From Chloroflexota bacterium (GTDB taxonomy: Bacteria > Chloroflexota > Anaerolineae > Anaerolineales > Villigracilaceae), in assembly GCA_016195815.1 (NCBI GenBank), contig JACPYX010000018.1, positions 62,001 to 126,000 of the forward strand: a stretch of 64,000 nt of DNA. Reading direction: 5' to 3'. Each line of letters opens with the position of its first letter. The first letter of the stretch is position 1. A program made the translations under genes and the position numbers. Positions 25,633 to 35,200 of this stretch are shown piece after piece. The notes under the pieces were generated by a model that saw only the letters and a list, made by a program, of their open reading frames with translations, did not search any database and had not been told where the DNA came from.

Positions 25633-26634
25633 ATGCGGCGTTATATTATTTTGATAATTGTATCCATTGCAGTTTTGGCTATTACTGGCCTTGTCTCCGC
25701 AGGTCAGTCCACAGCGTCTATCCGATCTTTGCCAGTCCACGCAATCAGCCAAACCAAAACTGGACCCGTTGCGTCACCCGTATCCACTCCAACGATACCT
25801 CCGAGTCCTACAGCAACCAATCCATCCTGTCTGCTACATTCTGGCGTTCAATTGTGCATCAAGAGCGTCTCGACGGATAATAAAGGAACTCATGTTTTGC
25901 TAGAAACTCAGGTGAAGGAGCAGGGTGTTCGGCTCGTGCCTCGCTCACATCTTCCGGATGAAGCTCAAGAGAAGCCTTTCTTCTTAGTTGACGATCAAGG
26001 GCGAACTTTCCAGATGGTTCAGCGACCGGACAACTCATTGCCGTTCGACATGCTTGGCGAGGGCGAGACGGGAACATTACTGCAAACTTTGGATTTTGCT
26101 CCTGTTCCTCCAGACGTGAAATCAGTGACACTGCATGTGCCAGCGATCGCGGTTCAGATTCCTCTCTCGCAGAGCGTGAGGGCTAATATAGGGTCTGATC
26201 CTAAAAGCGGAGACAGATTCCAAATAAACAGTCAGATCCAAGTCGGCGGGCAAATGATTGATTTTGTGCAAGCCGAGATTTCTGCTCCGCCTCTTAGCGT
26301 AGGGACAGCTGTGGCCCAAGGTGATGCAGCGGGCGGGCAAACTTACATTGACGCGAACCAAATCAATCAGTATACTGCCCCATCTTTACGGCTGAAGATA
26401 CTTAGCGCACCGGTCACTGCTCAGAATCAACCGCAAATTATGACTTTGCTGGTGAATGGAGAAGGCTTTCCCGTAAGCGGCGCAGGTTTCAATCCGAGCA
26501 CTGGCCAGTTCGCAGTGGAAGTGGAACTGCTTAGTCCCAAAGGCGAATTAATAAAGACAGGCGCGATTGATGTGCCGATAATTGGCGCACATCTGTTGTG
26601 GCAAGATGTCCAACTTTCGTGGGAGATGCGGTAG
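25633..26634 (+). CDS. Exported or membrane-anchored protein of unknown function
   Basis: 333 residues. A signal peptide or anchor (IILIIVSIAVLAITGLVSAG) is followed by a Thr/Pro/Ser linker (PVSTPTIPPSPTATNP). The rest has beta-rich pattern (VQLCIKSVSTDNKGTHVLLETQV, VTLHVPAIAVQIPL), similar in style to immunoglobulin-like DUF4179/DUF4352 exported domains. No catalytic motif is visible. The ATG at 25633 follows GGAAAGGAGTC. It sits between the two copies of the 299-bp repeat. Confidence 0.6.
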   Translation: MRRYIILIIVSIAVLAITGLVSAGQSTASIRSLPVHAISQTKTGPVASPVSTPTIPPSPTATNPSCLLHSGVQLCIKSVSTDNKGTHVLLETQVKEQGVRLVPRSHLPDEAQEKPFFLVDDQGRTFQMVQRPDNSLPFDMLGEGETGTLLQTLDFAPVPPDVKSVTLHVPAIAVQIPLSQSVRANIGSDPKSGDRFQINSQIQVGGQMIDFVQAEISAPPLSVGTAVAQGDAAGGQTYIDANQINQYTAPSLRLKILSAPVTAQNQPQIMTLLVNGEGFPVSGAGFNPSTGQFAVEVELLSPKGELIKTGAIDVPIIGAHLLWQDVQLSWEMR

Positions 26635-26712
26635 TATAACGAAAGTTGCGTAAAAAGTTAGAGGGAGTCTTGGTATCCTTGTAGGTAGCCATACCTAAAC
26701 AAGGAGAAGGCC

Positions 26713-26998
26713 ATGACTCCCATGCCGAATCATAAGCGGCTTGAAGAAGGTCAAGCAATGGCAGGAAGAAGTAGAGAGCAGGCTAAAGCAATTGACCCAC
26801 CGCGAGCGTCAGATTCTTGGATTGCTTGGCAAAGGATACGATAACAAGATGGTTGCAGGCGAATTGGCAATCGCTATTAAAACAGTCATGTATCACACCA
26901 CGAACTTGTTGAGAAAACTGGGACTCAAGAATCGCCAGGAAGCCGCCATTTGGGCCTTGAAACATTTGTCTGACGACCTCGATAAATACCCAGGTTAA
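26713..26998 (+). pseudogene. Truncated duplicate of the LuxR-type regulator (HTH end only)
   Basis: AAGGAGAAGGCC and an ATG at 26713 begin a different short coding start (MTPMPNHKRLEEGQ). This joins, out of frame, to the duplicated 3' end of the regulator at 26755. In the HTH frame only a TTG at 26741 is available. The encoded HTH (LTHRERQILGLLGKGYDNKMVAGELAI) is otherwise intact and ends with the same DDLDKYPG. The receiver domain is missing, so it looks like a recombination product; a free HTH peptide is possible if translation reaches the right frame. Confidence 0.75.
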
Positions 26999-27053
26999 AA
27001 CCTCGATATTTCCCCAGTGTCAAAGGAAGGAAACGGGCATAGAATTCTCTTTG
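26755..27053 (+). repeat. 299-bp direct repeat, copy 2
   Basis: Second copy of the segment at 24132-24430, 2,623 bp away in the same orientation. Recombination between the copies would delete both exported-protein genes between them. Confidence 0.88.
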
Positions 27054-27084
27054 CATGATATCCCTATTTTACAAGGAGAAAAAA

Positions 27085-27945
27085 ATGAAAGTAGGCAAAA
27101 AAGTCACGTTTCTAGTTGTTGCGATTGTAGCAATCGCGGTAGTTCTATTCAGCCAGGGTTCCATGCGAATAGCAGCAGCTCAAGCGAGCAAGTTAAAAGA
27201 TATATTAAATCTTGATCCAAATGCTCAGCAGGCAAAAGCAGAAGTGCAAACTGACCTCAGCAACTCAAAAAAGATTGAACAAAAACAAGCCGACAAGAAT
27301 GTTGATGCAATCGCCAAAGTTAAACAACTGATTAGTAAAGCCGAAAAAGAATACTTAACTGAAGGCTGGTTGCACATGTCGTCAAGCACCAAAGCATTCT
27401 CTACCGCACAACAGACTTTTCCAGATGGTTCACCAATCCCGACCGAGTGGACAACTGAGACTTGGATATTGTTGGATAAACATGGTGACGCGATTAAAGC
27501 TGTTACCATCCAGGATACAGGCGACCCAAGACTTATGCAGATCAGCGTTTACGAAAATGGGGCTTGGACAAACACATCGCTGGGAATGACCAACGAACCG
27601 GAAAAATATCATCCAACATTGGATGGCGGCCTCCTAGACACTGCAAGCACTTACAAAGACATCGTGAAATTTTCAACTGAAGCCAGTGTAGTAAATGGGC
27701 AAAACACGTTTGTTTTCACAACTGAGGAGAATCTAAACACGCCAGTGAGTCAAGGGAACAATAAGCAAATTTACGGGAATGCTGTTAAATACTATTTTGC
27801 AGAATCTTCGGGTTTGCTTGTACAAATAGAAAATTACAACATTAACAGCGAAGGCGCCCTTGAAATTTCGCAGCGTATTTTAATGAATGTTACGGAGAAA
27901 GTAACTGAGCCGCCCGCCGATATTTTAGCTTATTTCACAAAGTAG
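27085..27945 (+). CDS. Exported protein of unknown function, LolA/outer-lipoprotein-like size
   Basis: 286 residues. The signal peptide is VTFLVVAIVAIAVVLFSQG with likely cleavage near AAAQA. A Lys/Gln-rich helical stretch follows (about 35-90), then a beta-rich domain with WTTETWILLDKHGDAIKAVTIQD and NTFVFTTEENLN. The pattern resembles MucB/LolA-like sheets only loosely. The start is supported by AAGGAGAAAAAA. Like its two upstream neighbours it follows a copy of the regulator HTH. An incomplete gene begins 10 bp downstream. Confidence 0.6.
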   Translation: MKVGKKVTFLVVAIVAIAVVLFSQGSMRIAAAQASKLKDILNLDPNAQQAKAEVQTDLSNSKKIEQKQADKNVDAIAKVKQLISKAEKEYLTEGWLHMSSSTKAFSTAQQTFPDGSPIPTEWTTETWILLDKHGDAIKAVTIQDTGDPRLMQISVYENGAWTNTSLGMTNEPEKYHPTLDGGLLDTASTYKDIVKFSTEASVVNGQNTFVFTTEENLNTPVSQGNNKQIYGNAVKYYFAESSGLLVQIENYNINSEGALEISQRILMNVTEKVTEPPADILAYFTK

Positions 27946-27954
27946 GAGAAAATC

Positions 27955-28104
27955 ATGAACAAGAAACTAATCTACGCCTTGGCTTTGAGCGCGGCGGCGA
28001 TATTGCCGACAAACGCATTGCGCCTATTTTTCGATTTATGCACCAAAACCGCATCTACTCGTAACAACTCATTCTACATGCTGCGGCATAGTTCGGCCCA
28101 ATAG
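27955..28104 (+). pseudogene. Remnant of a fourth exported-protein gene
   Basis: GGAGAAAATC and an ATG at 27955 start a perfect signal peptide (MNKKLIYALALSAAAIL). After about 17 codons the reading becomes non-protein-like and stops at 28104. The gene seems truncated by a rearrangement at about 28005. Confidence 0.6.
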
Positions 28105-28273
28105 ACTCGAATAACGTGCCGCCGAATGTCTGACACAAGACTGCGGCTGTCTTACGCTTAACAGCGTTACCTCATGCAGGCCGGCAGACTTCAGGTCTGG
28201 CAGGCAAGCCAAAACTACATCGGAGCAGGCGGAATGATCGGTCCGGGAAAAGGACGCGGGCGAACATGCTCCG
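28105..28273. other. Intergenic junction, no gene recognised
   Basis: Between the truncated exported gene and acr3. It contains an inverted repeat (about 28181-28206, GCCGGCAGAC with GTCTGGCAGGC) but no ORF, RNA or IS end that I can name. It probably marks the edge of the rearranged exported-protein island. Confidence 0.5.
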
Positions 28274-29407
28274 TTACTTTTTGTTCAAAGCTTTCGCAGG
28301 CTGGGATACTTCCTGTGCCGCCGCGACCCGTTGCGGGTGGGACGAGACCACCCCACTGAACATGCGCTTCTGAAGCGCGAGCGCCACATTCACCAACCCG
28401 ATCATCACCGGCACTTCGATCAGCGGACCGATCACCGCCGCGAAAGCCGCGCCTGAGTTGATTCCAAACACGGCCACTGTCACCGCGATGGCCAGCTCGA
28501 AGTTATTACTGGCGGCTGTAAAAGCCAGTGTTGTCGTCTTTGAATAGTCCGCGCCGATGGCTTTTCCCATCCAGAACGAAACCAGGAACATCACCACGAA
28601 ATAAATGATAAGCGGAACAGCAATACGCAGCGCGTCGAGCGGGATGCTTACGATAAGATTTCCCTTGAGAGAGAACATCACCACAATCGTGAAGAGCAAG
28701 GCTGCCAGTGTCAACGGGCTGATCTTGGGCATAAAAACTTTGGTATACCATTCATTGCCCTTTATACGGCGCAGGATCAGGCGCGTGAGGAAACCTGCAA
28801 TAAATGGAATGCCCAGATAGATGAATACGCTTTTGGCAATTTCACCAACTGTCACCTCCACCATACTGCCCTTCATCCCAAACAGCGGCGGAAGGACCGT
28901 GATGAACACGTAGGCATACACGCTGTAGAAAAAGACCTGAAACAGGCTGTTGAACGCCACCAATCCCGCCGCATATTCGCGGTCACCTTTTGCGAGTGTG
29001 TTCCAGACGATCACCATTGCGATACAGCGCGCCAGCCCGATCATGATCAGCCCGGCCATGTAGTCCGGGTAGCCGCGCAGGAAAATGATTGCGAGCGTAA
29101 ACATCAAGACAGGACCAATCACCCAGTTCTGGATGAGCGACAAGCCGAGAATTTTCCAGTTGCGGAACACATCCCCCAGTTCCTCATAATGCACCCTTGC
29201 CAGCGGCGGATACATCATCAGGATCAAGCCTATCGCAATTGGGATGTTGGTCGTGCCAATCGTCACCGAAGCGTTGAAGGATTTAACCGTCACAGGAAAG
29301 AGATAGCCCAGCCCGACGCCCACTGCCATTGCAAGAAAAATCCATAGTGTCAGATAGCGATCAAGGGTGGAAAGTTTTTTTGTAGTGTTGGCGTCTTTTG
29401 TCATCAT
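28274..29407 (-). CDS. acr3: Arsenite efflux permease ACR3
   Basis: 377-residue, roughly ten-helix carrier of the BASS/ACR3 superfamily that extrudes As(III) using the proton motive force. Family blocks include [44 protein letters not shown] with the conserved functional cysteine (RC), and [23 protein letters not shown]. It is transcribed downstream of arsR, with a degraded arsC fragment between them. Control by the As(III)-responsive ArsR is expected. Confidence 0.93.
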   Translation of the reverse strand: MMTKDANTTKKLSTLDRYLTLWIFLAMAVGVGLGYLFPVTVKSFNASVTIGTTNIPIAIGLILMMYPPLARVHYEELGDVFRNWKILGLSLIQNWVIGPVLMFTLAIIFLRGYPDYMAGLIMIGLARCIAMVIVWNTLAKGDREYAAGLVAFNSLFQVFFYSVYAYVFITVLPPLFGMKGSMVEVTVGEIAKSVFIYLGIPFIAGFLTRLILRRIKGNEWYTKVFMPKISPLTLAALLFTIVVMFSLKGNLIVSIPLDALRIAVPLIIYFVVMFLVSFWMGKAIGADYSKTTTLAFTAASNNFELAIAVTVAVFGINSGAAFAAVIGPLIEVPVMIGLVNVALALQKRMFSGVVSSHPQRVAAAQEVSQPAKALNKK

Positions 29408-29416
29408 GTCTCCGGA

Positions 29417-29552
29417 TTAATATTGTGAAAGTAATTTGATCATTTCGCGTTCAATATCATCGCGCACTTTGCGAAAATCATTCATATCATCCATCAATGC
29501 CAGGTCGGGAAAACTGTGGTGTGCGCGTTTTCCTTTTCCAAGCCATCTAAAG
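29417..29552 (-). pseudogene. arsC: C-terminal remnant of arsenate reductase (LMW-phosphatase type)
   Basis: In a frame different from arsR, the minus strand reads RAHHSFPDLALMDDM followed by FRKVRDDIEREMIKLL and a stop at 29417. This is the C-terminal end of thioredoxin-coupled ArsC-type proteins (FPDP...FRxVRDEIxxxI). No start codon or catalytic N-terminus remains; the homology begins at the very end of arsR. A deletion has fused arsR to the tail of arsC. The product is non-functional. Confidence 0.65.
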
Positions 29553-29942
29553 AGAACTGGCAGGAATTAGAACAGGCGCACACTGCGGGCATTCGCACGA
29601 GGGATTGTTGCGGGTGTTGATGAGCGCGGAAACGGTTTCAGCGGGGAGTCCGCTCAGGCGGGCGGAGGCAGCGATCAGGTCCAGGAGAGAGGCGTCTTTT
29701 AGTCGGTAGAAAATATAACGGCCTTCGCGCCGGTCCTGCAAAATATCTGCTTTGCGAAGAGCCATCAAGTGCTGTGAGATATATGCCTGCCGCCAGCCAA
29801 GCGCGACTTCAAGATGGCAGACACAGGTTTCACCGATCCCAATGGCAAGCAAGATGGCAATGCGCTGCGCCGAAGCGATAGCTTCGAGCGGGGCGGTGAT
29901 CTGTTCGGCAATTTGAACAAGGGACTGTTTCTTCATATTCAT
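29547..29942 (-). CDS. arsR: ArsR/SmtB-family metalloregulator
   Basis: 131-residue winged-helix repressor. The As(III)-binding site is the CVCHL motif at about residues 39-43 in the alpha-3 region, followed by the recognition helix WRQAYISQHLMALRKADIL and the wing DRREGRYIFYRL. The C-terminal tail carries a further CECPQC cluster that could add a metal ligand. Binding As(III)/Sb(III) should release it from the operator at 29948-29972. It is transcribed towards acr3. Confidence 0.92.
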   Translation of the reverse strand: MNMKKQSLVQIAEQITAPLEAIASAQRIAILLAIGIGETCVCHLEVALGWRQAYISQHLMALRKADILQDRREGRYIFYRLKDASLLDLIAASARLSGLPAETVSALINTRNNPSCECPQCAPVLIPASSL

Positions 29943-29947
29943 AAACC

Positions 29948-29972
29948 TGAATATATAGTAACGACATATTCA
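29948..29972. promoter_or_regulatory. Candidate ArsR operator
   Basis: TGAATAT and ATATTCA form an inverted repeat spaced by 11 bases, just upstream of the arsR start and within an A/T-rich promoter-like stretch. Assigned by position and symmetry only. Confidence 0.5.
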
Positions 29973-30029
29973 ATTTTCTGAATGTAACAATCGTCATGTT
30001 TTGCCGCGATGAATGTCGTTGCTATGTAG

Positions 30030-30126
30030 GGGTTTCCCCGACAATTTTTGGAAAACTATCCAACTTTTCCTGCTATGCGGACAAAAGTGAATCCGATAAA
30101 GTAAGGCCAAGGAAACTGTCGGATTC
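30030..30126 (+). promoter_or_regulatory. Upstream region of the ttrBCA-like operon with several inverted repeats
   Basis: Visible symmetric elements are GGGG-TTT-CCCC (30029-30039), GGAAAA paired with TTTTCC (about 30050-30070) and GAATCCGA paired with TCGGATTC (30089-30096 with 30119-30126). They lie between arsR and ttrB and could be regulator sites or a structured leader. No T-run follows the last stem, so it is not a typical terminator. Confidence 0.4.
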
Positions 30127-30158
30127 TTCCGCAACTCAATCTCATAAGGAGAAGAATA

Positions 30159-31034
30159 ATGTCCAATCCGAACGAAGCATCTTTGCCCCCTACGGGGATG
30201 ATACTGGATAAGTATGCTTCCGAGGCGTTCGCCGGGCTGGTCGCTCCCGCGCTGGATGGCGTGAATATTTCCGCCGCCCCTGCCAATGGCCCGCTGGCGA
30301 AAGAGGATACCCTGGTGCGTATGCAGAAAGATATGAAACGCGCACTGGAAAAACCCGTCTCGGAGCGCCGCTGGGTCATGGTAATTGACCTGCGGAAGTG
30401 TGTGGGCTGCGCGGCTTGCACAATTGCCTGCGTTGCCGAAAACAAACTGCCGCCGGGAGTGGTCTATCGCCCGGTGGTGAATCAGGAAGTGGGAACGTAT
30501 CCCAACGTGACGATGAAATTCCTGCCGCGCCCGTGTATGCAATGCGATGTGCCGCCCTGTGTGCCGGTCTGCCCGGTGAGCGCCACGTACAAAGACGAGA
30601 ATGGCATCGTCGTCATTGATTACGAGCAGTGTATCGGCTGCCGCGCCTGCATAGTGGCCTGTCCTTACGGCGCGCGCACGTTCGACTTCGGGTATACCTA
30701 TACTGAGACAACGCCTGTCGCAGAAGGCCTGGTCATCGGGCGTACTGGCGCGGAAAGTTATGAACGCGCCGCATCCTTCGAATATAGCGAAGAGTGGCCG
30801 CGCACAGACCTGAGGGCTTCGCCCGTTGGCAATGCGCGCAAATGCCATTTCTGCCTGCATCGTCTCAATGAAGGCATGCTGCCGGCCTGTGTCACGACCT
30901 GCATTGGCCGCGCCACCTATTTTGGCGATGCCAACGATCCCGATTCGCTGGTGTCCGAACTGATTGCCAGGCCGAATGTTATACGGCTCAAGGAAGAACT
31001 TGGCACTCAACCGCGCGTCTATTATGTTGTGTAG
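30159..31034 (+). CDS. ttrB: Tetrathionate/polysulfide reductase-type iron-sulfur subunit
   Basis: 291-residue electron-transfer subunit predicted to hold four [4Fe-4S] clusters. The cysteine groups are [40 protein letters not shown] and CHFCLHR...CVTTC. It shuttles electrons between the NrfD-type membrane subunit and the molybdoenzyme. There is no TAT signal of its own; the first 70 residues form an unusual extension. Gene order B-C-A matches ttrBCA of tetrathionate reductase and srdBCA of selenate reductase. Start ATG 30159 follows AAGGAGAAGAATA. Confidence 0.88.
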   Translation: MSNPNEASLPPTGMILDKYASEAFAGLVAPALDGVNISAAPANGPLAKEDTLVRMQKDMKRALEKPVSERRWVMVIDLRKCVGCAACTIACVAENKLPPGVVYRPVVNQEVGTYPNVTMKFLPRPCMQCDVPPCVPVCPVSATYKDENGIVVIDYEQCIGCRACIVACPYGARTFDFGYTYTETTPVAEGLVIGRTGAESYERAASFEYSEEWPRTDLRASPVGNARKCHFCLHRLNEGMLPACVTTCIGRATYFGDANDPDSLVSELIARPNVIRLKEELGTQPRVYYVV

Positions 31035-31043
31035 GAGGACAAC

Positions 31044-32243
31044 ATGACAAAGAAAACTTCAACCAGTTTGTTTGACTTCAAAACCATGAACAATGCGACC
31101 CGCATCACTTTGCTGATGGGTGTGGTGGCGTTTATTTTTGGCATCTCCGGACTTTACACCCGCTTGTTTATCGGCGAGCGTGAAGTAGGATACGGCTCCT
31201 ATGTTGTGTGGGGATTATGGGTGGCCATGTATCTTTTTCTGGCAGGTATTGCCACTGGCTCATATATGCTTGCCACACTGGAATACATCTTCAACGTCTC
31301 GATATTCAAGGGAACCGGTAAAGCCGCATTGTGGGCTGGCCTGGTGACCATGCCTGCTGCGCTCGCGACAATTGGTATGGACCTCGGACGCATGGAACGC
31401 ATCATCAAGGTTTATCTGCGGCCAAACTTCTCCTCGCTGCTTGCGCAAATGGTTTGGGGATACACTTTATTCCTGCTCATTGTCGTTGTAACGCTCTGGC
31501 TTGCGTTCAAACATAAAGAAGGTCAACCCACGAACGCGTTCTTCAAGCTCATACTTTGGATTGGCTTCTTCATGTCCATTTTCCTGAGCGGAGGTGTGGG
31601 CGCTTTGCTCGGTGTCAACGCCAGCCGTCCGTACTGGACCGTCGGACTGCTTTCGGTGCAATTCCCGATCTTCGCTTTTGCATCGGGCGTTTCCCTGATG
31701 CTGATCATCATCGGGTGGTTCATGCACTTCAAGGATGAAGAGCAGCGCTATCACCTGTTCCGCTGGCTGGGGTGGGTGGCAATTGCGCTCTCCCTGTCGA
31801 AAATCTATATTCTGTGGGCGTATCTTTCGCAAGCCTGGTACACCCAGATTCCCGATGTGATGACGGCGTTGAATGAAATCCTCTTTGGCAGATATTGGTT
31901 TTCCTTCTGGGTTATTCAGATTGCCATCGGCACGATCATTCCGCTTGTCCTGCACATGATCCCCAAGCTGGCTCACAATGGAACCTGGGCTGGTTTGATT
32001 GGCTTGATGGTACTGGTCGGTTTTGCGGCGGCGCGCACCAATATTGTTTTCCCCGCCATGACGGTGGAAATGCTCGATGGGCTGCCAACCGCATTCTTTG
32101 GGCCACATCTGGACATTAACTATACTCCCAGTAATCTGGAATGGTCTGTAACTTCGGGCGTGATTGGCGCAGCAATTCTGGCTTTTGTGCTGGGCGCTGA
32201 AATTCTGGCCGTCTTCAACAAGCCCAAGATGGAGGTAAAGTAA
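31044..32243 (+). CDS. ttrC: NrfD/PsrC-type membrane subunit
   Basis: 399-residue integral membrane quinol-oxidising subunit with about nine or ten hydrophobic helices. The NrfD-family features are visible: FLAGIATGSYMLAT near the first helices and VGALLGVNASRPYWT midway. It passes electrons from the quinol pool to the iron-sulfur subunit. It starts 9 bp after ttrB with GTAGGAGGACAAC, and its stop overlaps the catalytic subunit start (TAATG), so the three genes are one transcript. Confidence 0.9.
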   Translation: MTKKTSTSLFDFKTMNNATRITLLMGVVAFIFGISGLYTRLFIGEREVGYGSYVVWGLWVAMYLFLAGIATGSYMLATLEYIFNVSIFKGTGKAALWAGLVTMPAALATIGMDLGRMERIIKVYLRPNFSSLLAQMVWGYTLFLLIVVVTLWLAFKHKEGQPTNAFFKLILWIGFFMSIFLSGGVGALLGVNASRPYWTVGLLSVQFPIFAFASGVSLMLIIIGWFMHFKDEEQRYHLFRWLGWVAIALSLSKIYILWAYLSQAWYTQIPDVMTALNEILFGRYWFSFWVIQIAIGTIIPLVLHMIPKLAHNGTWAGLIGLMVLVGFAAARTNIVFPAMTVEMLDGLPTAFFGPHLDINYTPSNLEWSVTSGVIGAAILAFVLGAEILAVFNKPKMEVK

Positions 32244-35200
32244 TGAATACCAAACAACCTGAAAACTGTCAGATCTCGCGCCGCGATTTTCTGAAAATCT
32301 CCGGCGCAGTGGGCGCAGGCGCGGCTTTTCTGGGCGCGCTGCCCAAAGCGCAACGTGCTCTGGCTCAAAATGCGTCACCCACAAGTTATCCCTTCTCGAA
32401 GCCCGAGAACATCATCTACAGCGCGTGCCTGCAATGCAACACGCAATGCGCGCTCAAAGCCAAGATCCAGGATGGCATCCTCGTCAAGGCGGATGGTAAT
32501 CCCTATAGCCCGAACACAATGCTGCCGCCCATCTCTTACGACACACCCCTTACCGATGCGGTCTTTTTGGATGGCAAATTTTGTCCCAAGGGACAAGCGA
32601 ACATCCAGATGCAGTATGATCCCTACCGCATCGTCAAGGTGCTCAAACGCGCCGGTGCGCGCGGCTCGAACAAGTGGCAGGTGATCCCCTTCGAGCAGGC
32701 GATCAACGAAATCGTCAACGGCGGCAAGTTGTTCGCCGACTTGGGCGAAGACAGAGTGGTGCCCGGTTTCAAGGACGTGGCTGTCACCACCGACGCCAAA
32801 GTGATCTCAGCCATCGCGGCAGACGCCGCGGCAGTTGCAGGCGGCAAGCTGAAATTGGACGAGTTCAAATCCAAACATTCCGACCACCTCGACCTGCTGA
32901 TTGATCCGGATCACCCCGACCTCGGTGTCAAAAACAACCAGTTCGTTTTCCTGGCCGGGCGCATCGAACCGGGACGCAACGATTTTGCCAAGCGCTTCAC
33001 GCTCAACTCCCTCGGTTCTGTCAACTGGTACGATCACACCGCCATCTGTGAACTGTCGCATCACATTGCTTATACCTACACCACCGCGCAGTACAGCGGC
33101 GGCAAGTGGGCTACCGGTCCCAACCACATGAAGCCGGACACGCTTAACGCCGAGTTTGTGATCTTCTGGGGCACCAGTCCCTTCGAGGCCAACTTCGGCC
33201 CGACAATCATGACCGAAGCCGTCACCAAGTCAATGGTGGAGCGCAACTTCAAGTTTGCTGTGGTAGACCCCCGTCTATCGAAGACAGCGGCAAAAGGCTG
33301 GTGGATTCCGATGCTGCCGGGCGGCGATCTGCCGTTGGCGCTCGGCATGTTGCGCTGGATGCTGGATAATCAACGCTACGACGCCAAATTCCTTGCCAAC
33401 GCCAATAAAGGCGCAGCCGTCGCTGCGGGTGAGAAAAGCTGGACGAACTCGACCTGGCTGGTCAAGGTGGACGATAAGGGTCACGCTGGCGCTCTCTTGC
33501 GCGGCACCGATCTGAAACTGGTCGAGAAAGTGGATACGACCGATGCGGCCACGAATAAGACCACCAGCAGTTGGAACACGCCGGACGGCCAGTCGTTCAC
33601 TCTCGACCCGTTCATCGCCCTGGTGGGCGGCGCGCCCACACTTGTGGATCCGACCAATGATAAAACTTCCGTCATCGGTGACTTGTTTGTGGATACCGCG
33701 CTGGATACTTTCAAGGTCAAGAGCGGTCTGCAAATTCTTCTTGATGAAGTCTCGGCTCAGACCGTTGAAGAGTGGGCGCAGACAGCCGGAGTGGATGTAC
33801 AGACCCTGACGGCGCTTGCTCAAGAATTCACCTCGCATGGCAAGAAAGCGGCCATAGAGTTTTATCGCGGCGCGGTGCAACATACGAACGGATATTACAC
33901 CGCCCAGGCCATCATTGCCCTTAATCTGCTCGTCGGCAACATGGACTGGAAGGGCGGCCTCAGCGCCGGAGGCGGCGCGTGGAATGGCATTGGCAACAAG
34001 GACAAACCTTTCGACTTGAGTGCAGATCATCCCGGAAAGATCGGCGCCTATGGAATCAAACTCACGCGCGAAGGCTCGACCTACGAGAAGACCACGCTGT
34101 TCCAGGCTTATCCCGCCCCGCGGCCGTTCTATCCGTACACCTCGAACATCTACCAGGAAGTCATCCCAGCCGCCTACGCCGAGTATCCGTATCCGATCAA
34201 AATTCTCTGGCTCCACAAAGGCACGCCGGCCCTGGCAACTCCCGCCGGAACCGAACAGATCAAAATGCTGATGGACACAGACAAGTTCCCGTTGTTCATC
34301 GCCGACGATATTGTGATTGCTGAAACCTCGATGTACGCAGACTATCTCTTCCCGGACGTGACCTCGGTCGAACGCTGGGCGTTCATCGGCTCGCCGCCTC
34401 CTGAACCCACGAAAACCATCCGCGTGCGCCAGCCGGTTGTTGCCCCGTTGACCGAAATCGTCACAGTGGACGGCGCAGAAATGCCCATCTCAATGGAAGC
34501 CATCATGCTGGCAGTTGGCAAGGCGCTCGCCTTGCCGGGCATCGGCAAAGGCGGATTCGACAAACACGGCGACTTCAACCGCCCCGAAGATTACTATCTG
34601 CGCGCGGTCGCTAACATTGCATTCGGCGATGCCAAAGACGGCGCGGACGCGGCCCCTGAAGCGGACGACGCCGAACTCGAACTCTTCCGCCAGGCGCGGC
34701 GGCATCTGCCTGCGGTTGTCTTTGATGAAGCCAGGTGGCAGGCCGCGGTCGGCGACGAGATATGGCGCAAGACGGTCTATGTGTTGAATCGCGGCGGCCG
34801 CTTCGAGGATTCCAGCAAAGCCTATTCAGGGAATTTTGTCGGGCATCCGTATGCGCGCCAACTCAACTTGTACATCGAGCCTGTGGCGACCGGCAAAGAC
34901 AGCATCACCGGCCAGTCGTTCGTCGGCGTCGCGCACTACGAACCCATTCGCAACAGCACTGGCACGCCGGTGGACGATAAGGATTATCCCGTCTATCTCA
35001 TCACCTACAAGGAAGTCGTCGGCACGCAGACTCGCACCATCAGCAATTACTGGACGCAGGGCGGCATGGGCGTTCTGCCGGTGAATTCTGTACTGATGAA
35101 TCCGAAAGACGGCGAAGCCCTTGGCCTCGGCGAGGGCGAACTCGTGAAGTTTGCCTCGCGCACCAACCCGAATGGAACCTATGATCTCGGTAATGGACAG

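Noticed and set aside
28105-28273. Possible integron attC-like site (TAACAGCGTTAC)
   Set aside because: No paired R'/L' boxes, no integrase gene and no cassette array nearby.
29994-31010. 338-codon open frame on the minus strand opposite ttrB
   Set aside because: The plus-strand frame has four complete ferredoxin-type cysteine clusters. The minus-strand frame is a His/Arg-rich shadow caused by GC-biased codons.
33275-34216. 313-codon minus-strand frame opposite the molybdoenzyme
   Set aside because: It has no recognisable domain or ribosome site and lies wholly inside a clearly coding gene.
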